A DNA stretch of 64,000 nucleotides from Bacteroides rodentium JCM 16496 (lineage in GTDB: Bacteria; Bacteroidota; Bacteroidia; Bacteroidales; Bacteroidaceae). A program made the position numbers and the translations under genes. Positions 21,469-29,426 of the stretch are shown here, piece after piece; the first letter of the stretch is position 1; each line of letters begins with the position of its first letter. A model generated the notes under the pieces. That model did not search any database. It saw nothing but the letters and a program-made list of their open reading frames with translations, and was not told where the DNA came from. The stretch covers positions 124,001 through 188,000 of the forward strand of contig NZ_BAKJ01000001.1 in assembly GCF_000614125.1 (NCBI RefSeq), in the 5' to 3' direction.

Positions 21469-23631
21469 TTAACGTAGTGTCAGGGCGATAGTCTGTCCTT
21501 TCACTATCCGGCTGCCGCTTGCTATGGACTGGTTTCTCACCCGTCCCACTCCGCTTAGTCTTACTTTCAGCCCTTTACTCTCTAAAAGGTAGACAGCATC
21601 TTTCGCTCCCATACCTACCACGCTGGGCACAGTGCCCGAGGCCGGTTCCCGGTCTTGCAGGATGACTGCCGACGGAGCAGCTTGTGTATGCCCCCACTGT
21701 TCCTTTTTCTTTTGTTCGGCGAACTGTTTCTGAACGGGCACTTTCAAATCATTCAGAACAAGGAGTGCTTCGTTCATCTCTCCGGCTTTCACTGGAGGAA
21801 TCACATTGGTGGTACTGTCTATGGCACTGCGTATGTCAAAACGCAGGTCTTTGGCATAAACTCTTTCCGCTATTTTCCCAAAGACACTACCTGCCATCAG
21901 ACCGCCTGAAGCTGGTAACCCAGGCTTCTGGATGGAAACGATGCAACTGTATTTAGGTGCTTCCGAGGGGAAATATCCGCAGAAACTTACAAGGTAGTTC
22001 ACCCGTCCCGACTTATATCCGGCGGCTCCTTGAGAAATCTGTGCCGTACCCGTCTTGCCCGATACAGAGAACTGTTTGCTGCCGGCGGGTTTTGCCAATC
22101 CTTGCGATACCACTTTCCGAAGGATTTCGCGGATTTGTGTCAGGGTATGGTCGGAGCATATCTTGGGATTGATTACTTCCGTAGGATATTCTTTCACTAC
22201 CTCACCGTCCTTTACCGCTGCTTTCACAAATTTGGGGCGTACCATGACTCCGTTGTTGGCTATGGCATTGTAGAAGGTCAGTATGTTTATGGGAGGTACC
22301 TGGGTTTCGTAACCGATACTCATCCACGGCAAAGTCGTTTTGGCAAAATAACGCTCTTTAGGCCCTTTGATGTTGGGTTTCCCTTCACCGGGAATTTGCA
22401 GATGAAGCGGCTGGTCGATGCTCATGCGCTTCAGACCGTCCACGAACTTCTGCGGATTATCCTTGTAGTGCTTGTCGATGAGGTAGGAGACACCCACATT
22501 GGAAGAAACTTCCAGAATACGTGTCACATCTATCTTTCCGTAACCTCCCCGGTGCCAGTTGTGGTCCCTCATCTTGCTGCCGTACATATTCATAATACCG
22601 TTGCCCGTGTCTACCTCGGTATCCGGGGTTATCTTGCCGTCTTCCAGTGCCACCATAATGGAGGCTGTCTTGAAGGTGGAGCCCGGTTCCAACATATCGC
22701 TGATGGCATTACTGTTCATTTCGTAGTAATTGCCGTCTCCGGCTTTCATCATGTTGACAATGGCCTTTACTTCTCCGGTAGCCACTTCCATCAGTACGGC
22801 TACCCCGACGTTGGCATTGATTTCCTTCAACTTGTCCACCAGGGCTTTCTCGCAGATGTCCTGCATGCCTACATCGAGGGTGGATATGATGTCACAACCG
22901 TCTACCGGGGGAAGGTCTACGATATTCAGGTATTTGTTCATCACCTTCTGACGGTGGGTAATACCGTTCCGTCCTTTCAGCAGGGTGTCGAAGGCCAGTT
23001 CAATGCCGTTACGGGCTCCCATGGCTGTATCGGCATAAAGACGGCCCAGGGTTTGGGCTGCCAAAGAACCGAACGGCTTTTTACGCTGGTTGTATATCTG
23101 TTCGTGGAAACCGCCTCTGTACTTGTTCATCTTGAATACGGGTAACCGTTTGGCTTCCTTATACTGAATGTAAGAGATGCGACGGTTGCGGTTGGGCAGG
23201 ATGTTGTAGTTCCGGCTCTTCATCTCCCGTCCCTTGCGCAGGTGCTTTTTGAAGGTAGATGTGCTTACGTCCGGGAATATTTTGTTCAGCCCGATGCAGA
23301 TAGAGTCGATGTTGGCTTTCCAGATAGAGTCCTTGCGGTGCTGGTCCTTTTTGCGACGCTTCTCATCCCTTTCGCCGGACATGAAGTCCATGAAGATTTT
23401 ATATTCCGGCAGCGAACTTGCCATCAGTTTGCCATCCGAGGATAGGATATTTCCCCGGTTGGGCTTTACCGTTACATTCTCTTTTACGAAGCGGTCGGCT
23501 ACATCGTGCCAGTACTGTCGCTCGGCAAACATAATCATGGCGCCTTTCACAACAATAGATATCCCCACCAGCCCCATGAGTAGGACGACGAAGAAGTAAC
23601 GGGTCATTATGTTTTTTTTATTTACAGCCAA
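21469..23631 (-). CDS. ftsI: Division transpeptidase (FtsI/PBP3) with PASTA domain
   Basis: A 720-residue class B penicillin-binding protein, one membrane helix near residues 12-32 with a periplasmic transpeptidase domain. The active-site triad is visible: SxxK in 'EPGSTFKTASIMVALE', SxN in EVSSNVGVSYLID and KTG in 'VSGKTGTAQISQG'. A single PASTA domain forms the C-terminus (VPSVVGMGAKDAVYLLESKG). It cross-links septal peptidoglycan with FtsW. It lies between ftsL-like and murE with short gaps. Confidence 0.95.
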   Translation of the reverse strand: MAVNKKNIMTRYFFVVLLMGLVGISIVVKGAMIMFAERQYWHDVADRFVKENVTVKPNRGNILSSDGKLMASSLPEYKIFMDFMSGERDEKRRKKDQHRKDSIWKANIDSICIGLNKIFPDVSTSTFKKHLRKGREMKSRNYNILPNRNRRISYIQYKEAKRLPVFKMNKYRGGFHEQIYNQRKKPFGSLAAQTLGRLYADTAMGARNGIELAFDTLLKGRNGITHRQKVMNKYLNIVDLPPVDGCDIISTLDVGMQDICEKALVDKLKEINANVGVAVLMEVATGEVKAIVNMMKAGDGNYYEMNSNAISDMLEPGSTFKTASIMVALEDGKITPDTEVDTGNGIMNMYGSKMRDHNWHRGGYGKIDVTRILEVSSNVGVSYLIDKHYKDNPQKFVDGLKRMSIDQPLHLQIPGEGKPNIKGPKERYFAKTTLPWMSIGYETQVPPINILTFYNAIANNGVMVRPKFVKAAVKDGEVVKEYPTEVINPKICSDHTLTQIREILRKVVSQGLAKPAGSKQFSVSGKTGTAQISQGAAGYKSGRVNYLVSFCGYFPSEAPKYSCIVSIQKPGLPASGGLMAGSVFGKIAERVYAKDLRFDIRSAIDSTTNVIPPVKAGEMNEALLVLNDLKVPVQKQFAEQKKKEQWGHTQAAPSAVILQDREPASGTVPSVVGMGAKDAVYLLESKGLKVRLSGVGRVRNQSIASGSRIVKGQTIALTLR

Positions 23632-23694
23632 TGTGATTTACGATTTAACGATTTACGATGTACTATTGAAATTATTTTAATCCTCAATTCTCCA

Positions 23695-24045
23695 TTATTT
23701 TAGTAAGTACGGTGGATTAGTGGAAGTCTGCAAATCGCTTTCTTTGGTGGCGATGTATTCCTCGATGCGCGATTGGCGGCTCCGCTCCATCAATTCCGAA
23801 CTGCGTGTCAAGGCATCGTACTTGATGTCTATCAGCTCTTTTTTAAGATTGTCTATCTCTATCAGTTGCAGTTGGCATTCGTAACGGTTGTTGATGTAAA
23901 TAATGATAAGCACCATGATAAGGAACAACAATCCGGCTTGGCGACGGAAGAAGTCTGTGGCCAGAATGTCGCCTCCGATGATGTTCTTCAGTGAGGTGCG
24001 TTTTTTCACCTTTTCCGTATTCTTTTCTTCTTGCTTCTTTTCCAT
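23695..24045 (-). CDS. ftsL: FtsL-like divisome protein
   Basis: A 116-residue protein with a charged cytoplasmic start (MEKKQEEKNTEKVKKRTSL), one membrane helix (AGLLFLIMVLIIIYI, near residues 52-67) and a coiled-coil-like periplasmic part. Sequence similarity to FtsL is weak. The call rests on topology and position between rsmH and ftsI. The start is 9 bases past the rsmH stop. Behind it, at about 23636-23690, is a T-rich segment with GATTTACGATTTAACG words. Confidence 0.8.
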   Translation of the reverse strand: MEKKQEEKNTEKVKKRTSLKNIIGGDILATDFFRRQAGLLFLIMVLIIIYINNRYECQLQLIEIDNLKKELIDIKYDALTRSSELMERSRQSRIEEYIATKESDLQTSTNPPYLLK

Positions 24046-24054
24046 TGCTAGTCA

Positions 24055-24977
24055 CTAATCATTCATTACTCTTTCTGCAATTCTCAGCTTGGCGCTGCGC
24101 GAACGCGGATTGCGCTCTATCTCTTCCTCGTCCGGTATAATCACTTTGTTGTTGACCAGCCGGAACGGGGTCAATACATTCCCGAAGAAATCTTTTTCGG
24201 CTTTGCCTTCCACGTTGCCGGTTTTCATGATATTCTTCACCATACGGTCTTCCAGGGAGTGATAGGTTATCACCACCAGGCGGCCTCCCGGCTTTAGCGC
24301 TTCTGTTGCCGCATACAGCATTTCTTTCAGTGCCTCCATTTCCTGGTTTACCTCAATGCGCAATGCCTGGAATACCTTTGCCAGTTCTTTCTTCTCACGT
24401 TCGCGACCGAAGAGTGGCTTGACGATTTCCAGGAATTCGCCGATGGTGGCAATTCTCTGCGTAGCCCGTGCCTTAACGATGACAGATGCCAGTTTCCGGC
24501 TGTTCTTCAGCTCGCCGTACAGATAAAAAATATCAGCCAGCTTTTCTTCTTCGTAGGCATTCACGATGTCGGCAGCGGTCAGGCCGGCACGCTTGTTCAT
24601 ACGCATATCCAGTGCCCCGTCGAAGCGGAAGGAGAATCCCCGTTCGCTGTCATCAAAGTGATGGGAAGATACACCGAGGTCGGCAAGTATGGCATCCACT
24701 TCCTTGATGCGTGATAGCGCAGGAAGTTGTGCAGGTAGCGGAAGTTGCTGCGTACGAATGTAAAATGCGGGTTGTTCACAATGTTGCGTTCCGCATCCTC
24801 GTCCTGGTCGAAGCTCAACAGCCGGCCACCGTCTTCCAGGCGGGACAGTATCTCGCGCGAATGTCCTCCTCCACCAAACGTTACGTCTACATACGTGCCG
24901 TCCGGACGGATGTTCATTGCATCTACGCTCGGCATCAGCAATACGGGGATGTGATATGTTGTTTCTTCTTTCATCAT
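24055..24977 (-). CDS. rsmH: 16S rRNA m4C1402 methyltransferase (frame break near 24710)
   Basis: SAM-dependent methyltransferase (MraW) acting on C1402 of 16S rRNA. It has the start 'TTYHIPVLLMPSVDAM', the SAM motif DVTFGGGGHSREILSRL, ADLGVSSHHFDDSERGFSFR and 'ITYHSLEDRMVKN'. The frame breaks after 'LHNFLRYH': CACGCATC needs one G (CACGGCATC), giving RYHGIKEVDAILADLGVSS. The corrected length is about 307 residues. I chose the MMKEETTYHIP start at 24977; a longer upstream start exists but would enter mraZ. Confidence 0.92.
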
Positions 24978-24984
24978 CTGTTGT

Positions 24985-25459
24985 TTATAGCTTATTTTCG
25001 TCACAACAACTGTTTTCGTCTCCCAGCAGTTCTTCAAGAGCCTCGCTGAACTCGTCGGGGTTCATGAATGGCTGGTCGGCACGCTCCTTGGCCCAGATTT
25101 CTATAGTGTTGTCCACGCCAATGAAGCGGACATCACTTTGTATACCCGCCATTTGCAGGTAACGTTTTGGGAGCAGGATGCGCCCGTTCCCGTCAGGTCA
25201 TGACTTCCGCGTCACTTACGAACTGTCGGAAAATCATTTGCTGTTTGGCATTCCATTTATTCAGCCGGCAGCGAAGTTGGTTTTGAGTGGCAAACCATAC
25301 ACTTTCCGGGTAGAGCACCAGGCAATCCTGATACACGTCCTTGCGCAACACGAGTCTTTCTTCGGAAGCGGCCTGCAGCTGTTTCCGGAAAGTGGCCGGG
25401 ATGAAAACTCTTCCTTTTGCATCCGCCTTAGCCTCGATATTACCTAAAAATTGTATCAA
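24985..25459 (-). CDS. mraZ: Transcriptional regulator MraZ (frame break near 25196)
   Basis: Double AbrB-like DNA-binding protein that heads the dcw operon and, in E. coli, represses it. The N-terminal half begins MIQFLGNIEAKADAKGRVFI. The second half, DGNGRILLPKRYLQMAG, is in another frame. ATGACCTGAC needs two bases (ATGACCCCTGAC) to read SDAEVMTPDGNGRIL. The corrected length is about 158 residues, ending at 24985. A typical MraZ operator lies just upstream. Confidence 0.9.
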
Positions 25460-25491
25460 TTCTTACCTTATTATAATAAGCGACGGTAAAA

Positions 25492-25516
25492 ATACACATT
25501 TCCCCACAATTCCCCA
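25492..25516 (-). promoter_or_regulatory. Candidate MraZ operator and mraZ promoter
   Basis: On the minus strand this reads TGGGGAATTGTGGGGAAATG, then TGTAT: two perfect TGGGG words 10 bases apart and a degenerate third (TGTAT) at the same spacing. MraZ is known to bind direct TGGGN repeats separated by 5 bases. A TATTTTTA (25487-25494), one base off TAnnTTTG, overlaps the third word, so binding would cover the promoter. Confidence 0.7.
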
Positions 25517-25746
25517 CAATCTTTTAACTAAAATCTTAGGAAGAAGTTTTCAACACCTTGTTGATAGTTTATTTATTTGATAATGAAGCTACTTTTGAAA
25601 GGCTTTACTGGTGGGGGATTGGTGCAGTCTGTCCGCAAACTTATATCTGCTATCGCTTTGACCCGGATAAAGCGGATCTGAATAACCCGTTGTCGGAATT
25701 AACCGCTTTCATACCCCTTTCTTAGAGGTATGCACAGGTTTCATTT

Positions 25747-25881
25747 TGTTCTGTTTGTCGGTTTTCTGCCTACCTGCTTTCTGTTTTCGCCCTATCTGCT
25801 CCGTGTATATATAGACGGACCAGGTAGGGAGCAGGTAGGGAGCGGATGGGGAGAAGGTAGGAAAATGTTCTGTTTGTCGGT
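25747..25881. repeat. Element with 16-bp direct ends and 11-bp tandem repeats
   Basis: TGTTCTGTTTGTCGGT occurs at 25747-25762 and again at 25866-25881. Between them, 25821-25864 holds four units of 11 bases (CAGGTAGGGAG, same, CGGATGGGGAG, AAGGTAGGAAA). Roughly inverted CTACCTGC/CCCTATCTGCTCC words precede them. It is non-coding and lies between mraZ and the first sigma gene. The rest of 25520-25960 shows nothing I recognise. Confidence 0.75.
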
Positions 25882-25961
25882 ATTCCCACATCGTTTAATT
25901 CCGACAATGGCCCTTAAGAGGAAATCTTAGCAGGCTCTGGCAGTGGGCTCTAACAAGGACG

Positions 25962-26464
25962 TTATCTGAAATCTTTCAGGTCCTGCTGCAGTTTCTGGCG
26001 GGTAAAGAAGATGCGGCTCTTTACTGTTCCAAGTGGGAGGCCCAGCTTTTCTGCAATTTCGCGGTACTTGAAACCGGAAACGTGCATGGAGAACGGAATT
26101 TTGTACTCACGTGGCAGAGCATTGACAATGCGGTGCATTTCCTTCAGGTCGTAGACGCCTCTGTGCTGTCGAGTGCGAGGTCGTGCGGCGTGTTCAGATG
26201 ATAGAGATTGTCTGTGGTATCTACAAACGTCTGGTCACGTACCACTTTACGGTAATTGTTGATGAAAATATTACGCATGATGGTATATATCCATCCTTTA
26301 AAGTTGGTGTCAGGTGTGTACTTCTCTTCATTGTCCAGAGCTTTTAATGATGTCTCTTGAAGCAGGTCGTTGGCCGCTTCGCGGTCGGAGGTTAATTTAT
26401 ATGCAAAGCGTAATAAGTCGTTTTGAACTTCGAGTAGGTCTTGGGTAAATGTTCTATTATTCAT
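25962..26464 (-). CDS. ECF sigma factor, copy 1 (frame break near 26156)
   Basis: RNA polymerase sigma-70 factor of the extracytoplasmic-function class. Sigma-2 runs through 'DLLQETSLKALDN', GWIYTIMRNIFINNYRK. Sigma-4 is 'GFKYREIAEKLGLPLGTVKS' with the helix-turn-helix. The frame breaks between domains: GAGGCGTCTACGACC lacks one base, probably GAGGCCGTCTAC (STEAVYDLKEMHRIVNALP). The corrected length is about 167 residues, identical to copy 2 at 26841. No anti-sigma gene is adjacent. A -7 box TAGTTTTG lies at 26506-26513 on the minus strand. Confidence 0.88.
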
Positions 26465-26734
26465 AATGGATGTTTTTTAAATTATTGTTCGTTTTATTGA
26501 TGATGCAAAACTACGGATGATTCTCCTTTTTGATAGACGGAAATCAAACTCTCTTTGGGGTAAAATCTAACAATAGACAGTTTTCGGGTGGTTCTGGTTA
26601 GCTTTCAGTGCTTCGGATAGCTGGAGGGGTGGAATGTAACCGGAGATTGCTATCCTGGTTTTTGTAAATAATATTGTCGCAAAGCGTGACGGTTTGAATG
26701 AGTCCGTGCACGAGATATGAGGGGCAAGACCATG

Positions 26735-26768
26735 AAAGGCAGACGCGGGATTGTCCCGGCCTGCCTTT
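26735..26768 (-). terminator. Hairpin downstream of ECF sigma copy 2
   Basis: AAAGGCAG and CTGCCTTT arms with a GCGGGA/TCCCGG inner stem, 73 bases beyond the stop of copy 2 on the minus strand. The T-run is short, so termination efficiency is uncertain. Confidence 0.5.
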
Positions 26769-26840
26769 CTCTCTTTTGATACAACTAAAATCTGTACTTT
26801 TCTTAATTTATGGAAATCACTGGTTTTATATGCTGAGTGC

Positions 26841-27344
26841 TTAAACAAAATCCTTCAAGTCTTGTTGTAGTTTTTGGCGGGTGAAGTAAATGCGGCTCTT
26901 TACCGTGCCTAAGGGCAACCCCAGCTTCTCTGCAATTTCGCGGTATTTGAAGCCGGAGACATGCATGGAGAAGGGAATCTTGTACTCCCGTGGAAGGGCG
27001 TTGACAATGCGGTGCATCTCTTTCAGGTCATATGCGCTTTCTGTGCTTTCAAAAGCGGCGTCGCGCGGCAGGTTCAGGTGATAGAGATTGTCCGTGGTAT
27101 CCACGAAAGTCTGGTCACGCACCACTTTACGGTAATTGTTGATGAAGATATTGCGCATGATGGTGTATATCCATCCTTTGAAATTGGTATCGGGCGTATA
27201 CTTCTCTTCGTTATCCAGAGCTTTCAGGGATGTTTCCTGCAAGAGGTCGTTGGCTTCTTCACGGTCGGAAGTAAGTTTGTATGCAAAACGCAATAAATCG
27301 TCTTGAACTCCGAGCAGGTCTTTTTTAAATGTTATATTGTTCAT
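26841..27344 (-). CDS. ECF sigma factor, copy 2
   Basis: An intact 167-residue ECF sigma factor. I chose the ATG at 27344 (MNNITFKKDLLGVQDDLLRF) because it matches the start of copy 1 (MNNRTFTQDLLEVQNDLLRF). Sigma-2 and sigma-4 are near-identical to copy 1 from KLTSDRE onward. The upstream DNA is also conserved between copies: blocks at 26535-26564 and 27409-27438 share TTTnCCCnAAAGnGnGTTTG on the minus strand. This is a tandem duplication including the control region. A weak -7 box TAAACTTG lies at 27380-27387. Confidence 0.92.
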   Translation of the reverse strand: MNNITFKKDLLGVQDDLLRFAYKLTSDREEANDLLQETSLKALDNEEKYTPDTNFKGWIYTIMRNIFINNYRKVVRDQTFVDTTDNLYHLNLPRDAAFESTESAYDLKEMHRIVNALPREYKIPFSMHVSGFKYREIAEKLGLPLGTVKSRIYFTRQKLQQDLKDFV

Positions 27345-27527
27345 ATGTGCTATGTTTTTTTTCGTTAATCTTGATATTGCAAGTTTACGGAAGTTTTCTC
27401 TTTCAGGCAGACGGATTTCAAACACACTTTAGGGGAAAAACTGTCAATTGATAGTTTTTAGGTGCTATTTGATAGATTTCGGGTGCAGTTTTCTGTCATT
27501 TTTTTGCGATTAATTAAAAAGATGAGT

Positions 27528-27535
27528 TAATTTTG
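27528..27535 (+). promoter_or_regulatory. -7 box for the glsA/glsB pair
   Basis: TAATTTTG followed by C matches TAnnTTTG. It rules out the upstream in-frame TTG at 27533 as a start and supports the ATG at 27560. Confidence 0.55.
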
Positions 27536-27559
27536 CGCATTCATTTCATCAAAAGAAGA

Positions 27560-28378
27560 ATGGCTGACGACTCTTTATTTTTGATTGACATAGACAAGAT
27601 ACTTCGGGAAAAGGCTCCGAAGCAGTCTAAGTATATCCCCAAGTTCGTGGTTTCTTATTTGAAGCATATCGTTCATCAAGAGGAATTGAATGTCTTTTTG
27701 TGGGAGTCGAAAGATAAAGTCGGTGTAGATTTCCTGAAAGCTTGTCTGGAGTTCCTTGATGCCAATATTGTGGTGAAGGGGGAGGAAAATCTGCCTAAAG
27801 AAGGGCTTTATACTTTTGTGTCCAACCATCCCCTGGGTGGGCAGGACGGAGTGGCACTGGGTTATGTCCTGGGCTCCTTTTATGGTGGCAAGGTGAAATA
27901 TATGGTCAACGACTTGCTGATGAACCTGCACGGACTGGCGCCGCTTTGCATCCCCATCAACAAGACGGGAAAGCAGGCCAAAGACTTCCCCAGAATGGTG
28001 GAGGCGGGATTTGCTTCGGACAATCAGCTCATCATGTTTCCAGCAGGGCTTTGTTCGCGTAGGCAGAATGGGGTCATCCGTGACTTGGACTGGAAAAAGA
28101 CCTTTATCGTGAAGAGTGTCGAAGCCCACCGTGATGTCGTTCCTATCCACTTCGAGGGACGGAATTCCAACTTCTTTTATAATCTTGCCAATCTTTGTAA
28201 GATATTGGGTATCAAGTTCAATATCGCCATGCTTTACCTGGCAGATGAAATGCTGAAGAATCGTCATAAAACATTTACCATCACCATAGGGAAGCCTATC
28301 CCCTGGCAAACTTTCGACAAATCGAAAAGCCCGGCCGGATGGGCGCAATATGTGAAGGATATTGTATATAAATTGTAG
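27560..28378 (+). CDS. glsA: PlsC-like acyltransferase, probable glycine-lipid O-acyltransferase
   Basis: A 272-residue acyltransferase of the lysophospholipid acyltransferase superfamily. The acyl-transfer motif is 'FVSNHPLGGQDGVALG' near residue 90 (His and Asp five residues apart), followed by 'IMFPAGLCSRRQNG'. It is followed 43 bases later by a GNAT-type N-acyltransferase. In B. thetaiotaomicron an adjacent pair of this type, GlsB and GlsA, makes glycine lipids; the assignment here is by domain type and order. An alternative is general phospholipid acylation. Confidence 0.78.
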   Translation: MADDSLFLIDIDKILREKAPKQSKYIPKFVVSYLKHIVHQEELNVFLWESKDKVGVDFLKACLEFLDANIVVKGEENLPKEGLYTFVSNHPLGGQDGVALGYVLGSFYGGKVKYMVNDLLMNLHGLAPLCIPINKTGKQAKDFPRMVEAGFASDNQLIMFPAGLCSRRQNGVIRDLDWKKTFIVKSVEAHRDVVPIHFEGRNSNFFYNLANLCKILGIKFNIAMLYLADEMLKNRHKTFTITIGKPIPWQTFDKSKSPAGWAQYVKDIVYKL

Positions 28379-28421
28379 AGAGACCGTATTTATATTAAAG
28401 AAGAACTACTAACAGAAAAAT

Positions 28422-29398
28422 ATGGAAGATGTTATTGCACCGATAAGCAAGGAGCTGTTGAAAGCGGAGTTGACTGAGGAAAAGCGTCTGCGCATGACCA
28501 ATAGAAGTCATAATCAGATATATATCATTACTGCCCAAGACTCTCCGAATACCATGAAGGAGATCGGTCGTTTGCGCGAGATTGCATTCCGTGCTGCGGG
28601 AGGAGGAACGGGCAAGTCTATGGATATTGATGAATATGACATCATGGACAACCCGTACAAGCAGTTGATTGTCTGGAATCCGGAAGCTGAAGAAATTTTA
28701 GGTGGATACCGTTATATCTTAGGTACGGATGTGCGTTTTGATGAACATGGTGCCCCTATCCTGGCAACTGCCCATATGTTTAACTTTTCGGATAAGTTTT
28801 TGAAGGATTATCTTCCTACGACCATCGAGTTGGGACGTTCGTTCGTTACGTTGGAGTATCAGTCTACGCGTTCAGACAGTAAAGGCCTGTTTGCGTTGGA
28901 TAATCTGTGGGATGGTTTGGGCGCACTGACCGTAGTCATGCCCAATGTGAAGTATTTCTTCGGAAAGGTGACTATGTATCCCAGCTATCATCGTCAGAGC
29001 GTGATAAGATTCTTTATTTCCTTCGGAAGCATTTTGCGGATAAGGACAACCTGATTACTCCGATGAAACCGCTGCTCCTGGAGAGTGATGAACAAGAACT
29101 TGCCGCCCTCTTCTGCAAAGACTCTTTTAAGGAAGACTATAAGATTTTGAATTGTGAAATCCGTAAGGTGGGGTACAATATTCCCCCGCTGGTGAATGCC
29201 TATATGAGTCTTAGCCCTACCATGCGTATGTTCGGTACAGCCATCAATTACGGTTTCGGAGATGTGGAGGAAACGGGCATCCTGATTGCCGTGGACGAGA
29301 TTCTGGCAGAAAAGCGCATCCGCCACATCGAGTCGTTCATCGAGAGCGAACCGGAGTCGTGCAAGCTGACGTCGGGAGCAAATAAGGTTGTATCATAG
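28422..29398 (+). CDS. glsB: GNAT-type N-acyltransferase, probable glycine-lipid N-acyltransferase (frame break near 29000)
   Basis: A hemolysin/OlsB-like acyl-ACP-dependent N-acyltransferase. It has the conserved 'LREIAFRAAGGGTGKSMDID' near residue 50, 'LIVWNPEAEEILGGYRYILG' and 'TIELGRSFV'. The frame breaks after PSYHRQ: CAGAGCGTGATAAG needs one C (CAGAGCCGTGATAAG), giving QSRDKILYFLRKHFADKDNL. The corrected length is about 325 residues. It likely forms an operon with glsA and makes the N-acyl glycine that GlsA acylates again. Confidence 0.82.
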
Positions 29399-29426
29399 GA
29401 CTATCCGGAAGAATGCTTGTCGTCTG

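Noticed and set aside
22030..23145. 371-codon open frame on the plus strand inside ftsI
   Set aside because: The opposite strand has all three PBP active-site motifs. This frame is histidine- and tyrosine-rich in the way typical of antisense frames.
26567..26848. 93-codon open frame between the sigma genes
   Set aside because: It overlaps the hairpin at 26735 and the conserved upstream block, has no ribosome binding site, and resembles nothing known.
27533..27559. An upstream TTG start for glsA
   Set aside because: It overlaps the -7 box at 27528-27535 and cannot be in the transcript. The ATG at 27560 fits.
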